The notes beneath the pieces are model-generated. The model was not told where the DNA came from and searched no databases. It worked only from the letters and a program-made list of their open reading frames with translations. Below are positions 51,101 through 63,100 of a DNA stretch of 64,000 nucleotides, piece by piece. The DNA is from Branchiostoma floridae (lineage: Eukaryota; Chordata; Leptocardii; Amphioxiformes; Branchiostomatidae). Within the stretch, counting starts at the first letter, position 1. Each line of letters begins with the position of its first letter. The translations under genes and the position numbers were made by a program. The stretch is from assembly GCF_000003815.2 (NCBI RefSeq), contig NC_049988.1, positions 1,107,679 through 1,171,678 of the forward strand. Reading direction: 5' to 3'.

Positions 51101-54100
51101 TTTTGACATGGGATGCTCTTAATACGTTTGTGCCCCAACAGGGTTTCCAGGGTACACAGAGCGAAGTGGAACCTGGTACAAGGTTGTTGCGGTGAGCATG
51201 ACGTACGTCGCTGCTGCCCAGACCTGTGCCGCAGATGGAGGCCGTCTTGCCGTTGTGAAGTCACAGGATGTGCAGGACTTCCTTGTCGCTATGATTGCGG
51301 AGGTTAATGCTGGTACAGATTATTGGATTGGACTTCTACAAATGACAGTGAGTGTCACGCCTGATAAAAGTGTACTACTTTGTCTGTTTGCTCCCCAATC
51401 TATCATTTTCTCATTTTCTTCCGTCATTTTTGTTCGTCATCTTTTCTTCCTTGTTTTTATATGACCTTGCATCCGGCTTAATTTTTTTCTTCATGTATTT
51501 CATTGATGCCATTCTACCCAAACACTTAATATACATTCTATAGTACAATGCAAACTTTCTTTCAACATAGATAGACAGGACGTGTGGCATAAAGGCAGGG
51601 TGATAGCATGCAGACAAATAGCGGCCACAATTTCAATTCGGCACATGCAAAAAAGGGGCTACTCTACGTCAGAAAAAAATAGAAAAGTGGGAAAATACAC
51701 CTAATCCTCACTGGCATTTTCGGAATTTTTCTCTGTCAACGGGACTTTTGTATCGACAGAAACAAGGAGCAGTCATCAGTTTTCATCTGATGAAAGCCGC
51801 TTGACGTAAATGAGTTTCTTTTAATAATAGTTTTAATCAAAAGATACGCTTTGATATGTTTTCTGACATTTGCCTTTCATTGTAAAGGGAGGATGGACAT
51901 GGTCTGATGGAACAGCGGTTAACAGTGGCTTCACCAACTGGGCACCAGGAGAGCCCAACAATGTTGATGAGCAATGTGGGCAACTCCTGCAGGTTCGAGG
52001 CTTCAAATGGGACGACACTCGCTGCTATTATCAAAAGCACTTCGTCTGCCAAATAGGTACTTTTGTTACGCTCTCGAAGCCTCCTTGTAGAAAATTACCC
52101 TCGCCAAGCGAGAATATGTAGCGTTTGTGTGTATGTATTTATGTATGTATACACGTATACATGTGGGTGACTGTGTGTGTGTACATGTATGTGTGTGTGT
52201 GTGTGTGCGCGCGTGTGTAAGAGAGAAAGAGAGAGAGAGAGAGAGAGATAGTGAGTGAGTGAGTGAGTGAGTGTAGAAGACTGTTTGAGGGTTACTGAGG
52301 TAGTGTATAGACATTATCCTTGCAAATCATATAACTAGAGTTCCACGACCCCATATCTTCACCAAATGATTCTATCTTTTACAACTGCTGTATTGATTGT
52401 CGTGGATTATGCAAATACGGTTCTCATTTGCATAAATCATATTACTTGATCATGTCCCCATCTATGTTAAGAAAGAAGGCGTTCATCGCAATTTCTGATA
52501 ATTTATGCAAATAACTAATGTTCAATTATATTCACCTGTACATAACTTGCAAATGCTACAAGTAAGAAGTTGGCATTATTTACCACAATGGCATTATAGC
52601 ATTTTATCATTAATAATGCAAATTCGGTATTTATTTAGCATAACATATATCTTTCATTATTCTTCTCTTTCTCAGTTACAGCTTGTTTCTTGACAGTATC
52701 ACGACAGTTTGTCCGACTTACGATATTCCAGTAGCGTGTACCTGAGCAGAATCACGACAGTTTGCACAACTTACGATATTTCTGTAAAGTATTCGTAGCA
52801 GCATGACGACAGTTTGTCCATTTACGATACTTCAATAGCATGATCTTTGTAGCCATCTTTGGGAGTGGTTATTTGCATTGTTGACATGATGATCATGTCA
52901 ACTGTGGGAAAATTTGCCTTGTTGACAGGATCATGCTGTCAGCGCGATTTAAAAGAATTTATCATGAACAGACATTCCTTAAATCTTTTGTCAAGACATT
53001 ATTGCAGTCATTGTAACATGGTCAGCTACTGGTGAATAATTTTTCTGTAATATTGGTTTGGATTTGACTTAATTCTGTTATAAAATCCGTCTTGCATGTC
53101 TTACCGCGTGTCACTGTGCTAATGATAAAACGTTGTGCTGACGTATTTGGTCGTTCCCATTGCCGGACGGGGGTACCGGTGTGACGATACTTTGCACGAA
53201 AGGCTTTATTCAAATTGTCGTTCCCATTGTTCGGACGGGGGTGTGGCCATACTTTACCGCGCTGCAACCAAATGGGCCAGCTCGCGCGCTACGATAGACG
53301 TATCATTTTATCATGCCTATTATGGCATCATTTCCTGTCAAAATATCATATTCAAAAACGTACCTTGAACTAGCGTAAATACGTCTACGGTATACGTAAT
53401 TTTCGATTAAAAGGACATCGTTTTATGTATACGATATCGTCTCGGAACAAAAATATCAATACACCCCATTATACTCAGCAAAACGCGTCGCTGCTTGATG
53501 GTATGTCACACGTGACGTTATTTAAAAGTGGGACGTGGTTAAGTAACGTCCTGCTCAATCTGTAGTCATTGATCGTTAACTAAGTTATCGATACAATGAA
53601 GTAACGCATGCGGCGCTTTTGTGTGACGTGTTCGTAATTGGTCGGACGTCACGTAATTAACGTCCGATGTGACGTCAATTTAGGAAAAACGTCACGTATA
53701 TAGCTCCCGTATTTTTGAAACAAATATATTGCCATATAGCGTCTTTTACAGATGTCACACGTCACGTTCGACATATCAAAACACGTCACATGTTTTTCGA
53801 ACGTGTGACATAAGGTACGTGACGTCTTTTACTGATGTCACACGTCACATGGGCATGCCTTTCTGTTTCTGTTCCTCATGGTTATGGCTATGGTAAAGTG
53901 ACCCGAGACCGGGAGAGCTGAGATCTTATCTAGTTATGAACCCACGTGTATGTAACCTTCAAACATCACGTGATATCACTACAAGGTGCATAAATGTAAA
54001 AATTATGTGAATCTGTTGCAAAATTTCAAGAAAATGTGATATAATGGGAACCATTTTGAGCTCGAGGTTCAACGGCATCACATTTTATCACATAAGTTAA

Positions 54101-57100
54101 CACATAATTACATAAAATAACATTCTTGTCACAATTCTGATTGCTAGCACAGAAATTGAGCTTTAAGTGAAAAATGTTACTAGTATTAGTTAACATCACA
54201 TGTTTTCACATTTCCCCCAAACGGTCTGGAAAAATCACATTTTAGAATATATTTCAATTATGTAAATTTCACTTTCTCAATGTAGTTTTTAACCTTTAAT
54301 TGTACTGTGTTTTATAGGCCAAAGGCCTGATACAAATAAATAAATAAATAGATAAATAAATAAATAAAAAACATGTTATCTAAATGTGACATTGGCTGTG
54401 CACCCATTATGTGAAATAATGTGACTGCCCGTACCACAGGTATGGTTAAATATATTGCATTCGTAATGTTTCTTCTTCTTTCTGTTTCTCCTGTCCAATC
54501 TTCAAAGCGCTTCATCTCCGTCGTTTCTGGACCGAATGATTTGAAACAGAGTGGTCTAATACCTCCTGGCATTTTTTCTCTCATTTTTTTCATATCTGCC
54601 TTTAAAACTGTATATTTTGGCCACCTGTACCCTGATATTACAACCGAATGACCTGGTACAGAGGTGCCTTGATCATGTCCATTCAGATTCAATAACACTT
54701 TTGGCATACAGTACAACAAAATGCTCAATTTGCAATTTTGGCAGTTTTTTTACAAAGAAAGTACATTTTTGGCTCCTAAACCCTGGTTTGACATTCAAAT
54801 GACCTGAAATTTGGTATAAGAGTGCCCTGGACATGTTCGCACATGGATTCAATAACACTAGTCACAGTATCAACAAAATGCTTAATTTTGCGATTTTTTG
54901 CCCATTTTTTTTACCAAAAAATGACATTTTTGGCTCCTGTACCCTGGTACCTAAATTCTGGTAAAGGGGTGCACTAGATATTGATCCAAATGACCCATCT
55001 TCAATTTTTGGCATGTACCACTTCAAAATGATTTAGTTGGGGATTTTTGGGTCATTTTCAAATTGGCCAGAGGTCAACGACCTTCTCTTTCAGGTGCTTG
55101 GCCTCGACATGTCTATAATATAACTTAATCAAAGGCAGCCAATGATCTAGCCTGAATCAAAAACCTGAAAAGGATTCGGCAGCCAATCAGCGAGGCTGGT
55201 GTAATCTGGAAGAATCGATTTATGCACGGGAGACTTTTTAAAGAATTCAATTTTGGACTGGGTTGCTTATACAAAAGGCTATAATTTCAGTGGGAGTATT
55301 TCTGGACTGGTCTATTTTGCAAGTAAAATGGGGTGCGCTGTAAGATTTGATTCTTGCACGGAAGGGGCATTTTTTAAAATTCATTTTTGGACTTGGGTGA
55401 TTATGTCAAAGTCCTATTTTAGCAGAAGTTTTTTTAACATAGGGATATCACAGGGAGTATTATTGCACGGAGGGGGAATTTTTTTCAAATTCATTTTTGG
55501 ACGGGTGATGATTCAAAATTCCATTTTTTAGCGGAAGTGTTTTTGGACTGGTCTATTTTACCTTTTTTGGGCTAAATTGTGTTTAGTAGAAGTCATTTTT
55601 AAGAAGAAGTGCTTCATTTTCGCACATGGGTGATTTTGGAACAGTCTATTGTTGCATGGGGAGGGAGATGGCTGAAATATGCTGTATTTTCTCTCTAACA
55701 AATGTCGGCCTTTCTAATGTTCGTTTATTCTGCTTGACCCGGCGTAAAGAAAAACATCCGAAACATCGCAGTTATTTACTTTCCACTACGGCTCATTTGC
55801 AGGGAAAGGCAACCTGGCTATTGGTAAGACAGCAACCCAGAGTTCCGACTTTGTTCACCTGGGGGAAGCCTTGGGTGCCGGAAAGGCTGTTGATGGTTCC
55901 AGAGCGACGGACATTAAGCCAGGAAAAGCGTGTACTCACACCGAAAATGAGTATCAACCATGGTGGAAGGTGGATTTGTCACGTACCTACACAATAAAGC
56001 AGATCAGCATTCTAAACAGGGGCGACTGCTGTGGTAAGTCTTATCTTATTCCACGCAATAATGGTGGATTTCTACAGAACTACATTATTGTAATTATCAT
56101 AAACGGATTTGAGAAGCTTAAACGAGTTTGAGAAGCAGTTCAAATTTCGAAGAGCACTGGGCACAGATAAATTTTCACGACTTTGTCAATAAGATGACGT
56201 TGATGTTGATTTGATAGGAATTTAAACCATGTGAGAATAAGTAAATACCTCTACGGAGGTTTAGTGTGCTTTTAAAATGCTAGGATAAATACTTATTCAG
56301 CTTGCTCTTGAAAGACGCAAATGGGTTACATTTTGTAGATTTTTTGGTGTTATTGTTATGTTATTGTGTGGGCCGACTACTCTCTCTTCACAGCCAGGGG
56401 TTGAATTGCGAGGAGCTTACAATAGGCGCGGGGGTAAATCGCAAGGGTTTTAACGTCTTATCCGAGGACGGCCCTAACCTAAGCTAGGTACTCATTTTCA
56501 CCTGAGTGAAGTGAGGAAAGTCGTGTTAAGTGCCTCTCCCAAGGGCACAACATCAGAACAAATCAGCGGTTTCGAACCCGTTACGTCTTGGGTCTGGGTC
56601 AAATACGTTACCGATTGCGCCACACGATGCCGAAAGATGTCGAAAGATGTAATTACATTCTATGAATGTTTGTATTTGAAGGAGAACGATTGAAGAACTT
56701 CATGGTGCGCGTCGGCCCGAATGAGGACTTTGCCCAGAATGATCAGTGCGGAGAGATGTACACGGGCACACCAGAGGATGGGCAGACTATCGTGGTGTAC
56801 TGCAGCCCGCCGATACCCGGCCGTTATGTATCCGTACAGCTGATGGGACGGGAAGACAACTTGTCACTGTGCGAAGTGGAGGTCTATGCTGAGACAGGTC
56901 AGAAACACTTTATTTTCAAATATGACATGTTTATCAGCATGAAAGCTCATCTGTGTTGCGTTGGTATAATCCATATTGAAGTTTTGGAACTGTCATCTGA
57001 CATGTGACCGGAGACCGGGAGAGCTGAAATCTTATCTAATCATTAACCCACGTATGTAGCCTTCAAACATCACGTGCATGTGCGTGATACTGAATCTGTC

Positions 57101-60100
57101 ACGTGGAAAACCTTGCCTTGGAGGCAGGCTCTTCTACGGGCGTGCTGTTCTGTGGTTGCTACTGTGAACAGTTGCGACTGATATAGTTTTCCTTTTCGTC
57201 AACATTGATAGTATCAGGGAAAACTGAAACCATCACAACATGCTAAAGATATGAATCATTAACGTCATCATTAGAAAAATGCCCGTAATTAAATCTGCTA
57301 TTGGGGCAATAAACATCGTACGACGATGGAGAAACTTTGAACATATTCAAAATCCATTCCAGCTCTATTTTTGGCATACTCGTAGGAGGCTCCTCGACTT
57401 TCTATGATTTGCCTACGATTGCGCTGGTACGCTCTTATGACATCACCGTACGATGTGCTAAGACCTTTGTGACCACGGCGTTATAACGTTATATTTAAAC
57501 TATTGCGCCCGATTGTTCCCCTACTTACGACGTACTGCGTACTGCGTAAATCGCAGTAAATCGTACGCGCTTGTGACAGGGTCTTCAACCTTTATTCATC
57601 TTTTTCAGGAACGTGTGGACTATCAGCGTTTCGCCACGTCCCCCGGACTGATTGTTACGGTTCAGACATATCCCGTGTCACTGGTGTTACCCTCCAGGAC
57701 TGTGCGGAGGCGTGCTGTGCCGACTCGACATGCCTGTCGTTTCAGTACAACATAGGCATTGAATGCTATGTGAAAAGCAGGCTCTGCTCAGATGAGGAGA
57801 AAGTGTCTCTATCTTCTGGAAACATGTACGATCGGATTCATCTACCAGGTTGGAGCATTTTGTTCATCTATCAAGTACATCATGTATCAAACTGTGGAAT
57901 TCAACAGCAGAAGTGGGTATTGGTCTTTGAGATACAATTTCTTTACAAAATCATTTGTTATGCCTATGTGATCTTGTACCACGGAAATGCAAACTTCCTA
58001 CCCAACGAAAGAAGGTCTTTTATGCCTTATTTGTGGCATCGTCGACGCTTTTTTCGTGTAAATTTCATCGTTTATAGCCCAAGCCTTGTTTTGCGTGACA
58101 AACGTGAAACGAATCAAACACAAACATGACAATAGCCCTCAATATCGGGACGATTGCACAGGTAACGATGCGTTACTACTATGCAAAGTCTATTGACTTT
58201 GTAGACCCCCCTTCCCCTTCTCCTTTTAGAGTTTACATATTAACCCTATTCAGACCTGTTTTTTTTTGTGGTCACCCCTGGACGAGGGGAAGGGGGGCTT
58301 TTGAGGTCCTCCACTTCTAAGTCATATAACTCTTAAACGACGTGTCGTATGGCCACCAAATTTTCAGGACATGATGTAGACATAATAATGACAAGTATAA
58401 GACGTTTGAGGCTACGCCGACGTAATATGACGTAATTATGACGTCATCAATTTGATTATATTGGCCAGACCCATGAAAAAAGGGTTGTCTCCGAAAACTT
58501 CAACTTATACTACAAAAATGTAACAGCAAGTACATATAACAAAATCATGCCAAAAGCAATATATCAATGACGTCAAAATGACGTCAAAAATGGACGTAAA
58601 TCACATCTAAGATCATACCAGTTGGGCTCCGCCATATCATATCCAACACGTTGAAATTTCAAACATCCTTTTTTTAGAAAAAATAAAGTTTAACGTCCAT
58701 TATTGCGTTTTGTCTCCAGCATGCCACAATGGTTACCAAATACATAACAACATCTGCTACAAGGCCTTCAACATGCAGATGACTTTTCTCGACGCGTCTT
58801 GGACCTGTCGTACTGAGGGTGGGAGCCTCGCTATGCCAAAGGACGCCGGCACAGACGACTTCCTGGTCTCCCTGAAGAAAGATGTGGATGAGAGAGGCCG
58901 TTTCCGGTTCGGTTTGGCGGATCGGCGTCAAGAGGGAGTCTGGGAGTGGGTAGATGGCACCCCACTTGGAGGCTACAGCGCATGGATGCCAGGGGAACCC
59001 AACAACGACAACGATGAGGATTGCGTCCTTTATTATGACCGAAAGACGAATGACGGAAAGACATGGAATGACGACAAATGTTCATCAGCAAAGAAATTCA
59101 TCTGTGAAGTTAAACTACCAGGTGTGTTTTCCTTTAATTTGAGCATTCACTCAAAATAAAATTATGTATCATTAATATTTCATCATTCAATATTATCTGT
59201 TGCCAATTGTAAATATCTTTTTAAAAGTAGAAGCTTACAGGCCACACATATGATTTCCGTGTCTCTCATGATCACCCATGCAACAAAAAGCTGTTCACAA
59301 ATCAAATCATTAATTGTATAACTCAGACAAATTTGATTTTCCAAACGCCTATGAAAGGCGAGACACTGACTGATATGGAAATATAACCAAAAAGCCTATC
59401 AGCACAATCAATATGAAAATATCGTATTGTAATATGAATTTTATACTTAAGCTACTTTACTTAAAGGTTAACATTACAATGATTAAACACCAGATGAGTA
59501 TAACCTGGCATTTTCGAATTCATTTTTCGATATGATATGCAGTTTGAGAAAAAAAAGACTATTAGTGTAAAAATGCTAAGACGAACTCATTTATATCATG
59601 AATATTTTGGGGGTGTTCATCTGAATTTCCTACTTGTCACTTTTAAATCAATTCTGAAGTGACATATATACATTTACTACATATTTCCAGTCTTCAGCCT
59701 TAGGTATTCCCCACCTAACGTTACCTAAGGCCACAGCAAGTAAATTTTATGGATGACATCCTCTGCAGACTGCAAAAATAGTGCGATAGGGCGAAAAAAA
59801 ACAAGATGGGTGAAAAAAAACAAGATGGCTACATTTTCAAAAATAGACACCATAAAGTTGTGAAGAATGTTGTAACAAGAATTAAAGGGACAAAACATGG
59901 TATCAGAGCCAACAAGGCATTCATACCTGTATTCAAGACATGTACTGGTGTGGTAAAAGTGACACTAGTGTGGTAGACTGGCATCATGAACAAAGTTGGT
60001 AACCACACTCATGGATTCCATATTGATGTCACTTTTACAACTATCCAATAAGTTTCATTTCTACAACTTCAGCCCTGGGTACCTCGCAAGTGTCACTTCT

Positions 60101-63100
60101 ACAAGTACAATTATTAGGCTACGATACAACATATTTGCTCATTTTGGTACCTTATCGTCATGTTGACCATCCCTGCAGAAGAACAAAATTCTTGTTTTTT
60201 TTTCTGAAATCAGGCGAAAATTAATGCGCGCGCTGATGTCATCCATAAAATTTACTTGATGTGGCCTAATGTGATATTACTATGCATAGATCACGGGAAA
60301 GTAATTTGAATAAAATCTACAAATGTTGAAATGATAATGGTAGTATAACGTCTTGACACGCGCATTGTAGGAGAGTATCCTCCTTTCCAAGTCAAAGCAA
60401 AGATATATAAGATGAAATTTATTCTTTCTACCCTGTTTTAGCTCCTATGATTGACAACTGCCAAGTCGGATACAAACTCCTAGCCAGGACCTGCATCCGG
60501 ATTTATTTCAGGGAAGTGGGCCACAAAGATGCCAGGAAGATCTGTGAGACGGATGGGGCTACACTAGCCATGCCTAAAACAGAAGAGTTGGATCAGGCTT
60601 TGAGAAGCTTTGTCCACAAGGAAGGCCACAACGCCCAGTTTTGGATCGGCTTGAGGAACAAACCATTGATTTTTCATAAGCTATCTAAGAGACACTGGAT
60701 TTGGGAAGATGGGTCTACATTGGGCTACTACAAAGTACGTTGTTCAAGACATGCCTCGCTTTCACCTAACAGAAACAGATTCAAATATACATTTTATGTC
60801 ATTGTTGAGCTAGAAAAGTTATAAAACTCCCAATGGGGTAAAGGAATATTACAAAACTACTAATATAGGACATTTGATTCGATTTATTTCTTTTCTCTTT
60901 GTACGATCTACCCAATGATATCAAGTTTGAAAAGTTACGAAGTGTTTGAAATTTTTGTGCACTACCCACTAATTTGAGACAGCTATATTGACCTTGAATT
61001 TTGACAGACAAATAACAACCTTTAATAGAAAAGTATGTTAGATTATAGAAATAGAACTACAAAACTAACTAGAAAGGCCGGCATTTGCTTGGGTGCAAAT
61101 ACAGCATATTTCAGCCATACCCATTCCCACGCAACATTGGACTGTTCCAAGTCACCCCTGCGCAAAAATGCAATATTTTAATGTAAGTTATCCCCAAAAG
61201 AGAACTAATATTGTGAATTGATTCCATGTCAAAAAAGAGCTTGCCCAATATGCCCCGGGCCCATATGGGAGAATATAATCTTCCACAGGAGCGCCTATGC
61301 ATAACTGATTGGTTTTTAGAATTGCGGCAGCTCTTTTTTTTTCCGAGAGTGAAAAAAAAACGCATCTTCCATTTAGAAGATTTTCGTCATGAAATTACAT
61401 GACTCCATTCAACAATTTCCACTTCGATAACTTGGTCTAAGTACCGTCATAATCTCCTTGTGATGTGAGTACATTTATTATTGCAGTGAACTTTTTTTAA
61501 GCAAGTAGGGCATACGTTTTAATAATTGTCAGGTGCAGGTACTGTGTAGTAGGAGTGTTGTTGTTTTTTTCAAGCTAAAAACTTCAATCTTCTTCTTGTT
61601 TTTTATGAGCCATTACATAAACGGAGACGTCTCGAAATTGTACAAGAATTTTACCACTCTGTCGCTTAATTTCTTTTCTGAAAGATCCCAGGACCAACAA
61701 GTTGATTTTGCTTTATCTATATATTTCATTTTCCTTCGAATTTTTTGTTAAGTAAATGCCCCTGCATACCACTGTTAAATTGTTTTACTTTGTATGCAAT
61801 CCGCTGAGCCATCGGACGTAATCTTGTCTGAGTGTTATAATTTCCTGCTCGTAGCGTGCGAGACCTGGAGGATAGGTGTTTCTACTTTGTTCGGGGATTT
61901 CTTTTCGGAGGTCAGTGGTGATACTCTGGTACTGAGAGTGTTTTATTGGGCTCAAACTCTGGCAGTTTAAAGTTACTTACAATTTTAATGTACAAAGTTT
62001 ACTTCAAAAAAGAACAACAACAACACTAGAAGTACCTACATTTGTTCGGGAAAAATACATGCATTCTCGCCACTGTCAAACTTACGTATCAAAACTAAAC
62101 GCAAGCCGTCCAATTTTCCCTGTCCAAATCTGCTAAAAATGATTGATAGTGCCGTGCGGAATGTTGGTAAATTCATCGACACTAACGTTCAATGCACGCG
62201 TACCGTCCGCTACCGCTCAAATGACCCTGTCTGAACTCCAAATCCTCGCAAACTACAATTCAAACCGGGCACAGGGTACCATATGGCCACTGTAAGGCTG
62301 TAATATGCATCTGTTTGTGTATATACGGGATTGCAAGGCCCCGCTTATGAATATTAATTAGCATTCGCCTTTCTCGTCGCTGATTGGCTGGCGTACATAA
62401 AGTAATTATCTCTCGCTCTCCCCAGACCGCTGGCACCTGGCACGTGTGGGCTCTGGGGTCACTGGAGTTCACAGCAGGAAGCCAAAAGAAAACCAATTTC
62501 CCCTCAGAAAAGCGCTGAAATTAAGCATTTTAAAGTAGTTTATGCCCAAAATTTTACTTTGATCATTTTACCAACTATCTAATGCCTATTTACACCGAAT
62601 TTAAGGTCATTCCATTGTAATTCAAGGGAACAGGGGCCCACAATATACCGTTTTGGTCAAAACATGACCTTTAAACTTCAATAGAATCATTTTAGAGGCA
62701 GATATGAAAAAAATGATAGAACTGCACCTTGGTATTGACCCAACCTACCCTTGTGCCAAATTTCAGGTTATTCGGTCACGGAACGACGGAGATGAATCGC
62801 GGGGAAGATTTGACCGGAGAAAGAAAGAAAGAAAGAAGCATTACCAATACCATATATTTCACCATACCATATATGGCATGGCTGAAATATAATAACAGAG
62901 ATGGTAATATTTTGGAAAATCTTATTTTGAAATTTTGCTTCCCCATACCCCAACCATTTCTGAACAGTTGTACCATTATGCTTCAACAGGGATGGAATCC
63001 AGCAGAGCCAGATGACAGCAGATGGACCCATTTTAGGAACCTATGCGTGACGTACCGGTCATGTCGCCCTGGTTATCCCATGTGGGGTGATACTTGCTGT

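Noticed and set aside
54312-54728. 138-codon minus-strand frame
   Set aside because: Includes an (AAAT)n-derived IYLFIYLF tail and belongs to a dispersed repeat also present at 62690-62890.
56568-56625. Possible tRNA gene
   Set aside because: A and B boxes are present but no cloverleaf could be drawn, and the body continues as a dispersed repeat; scored as a SINE.
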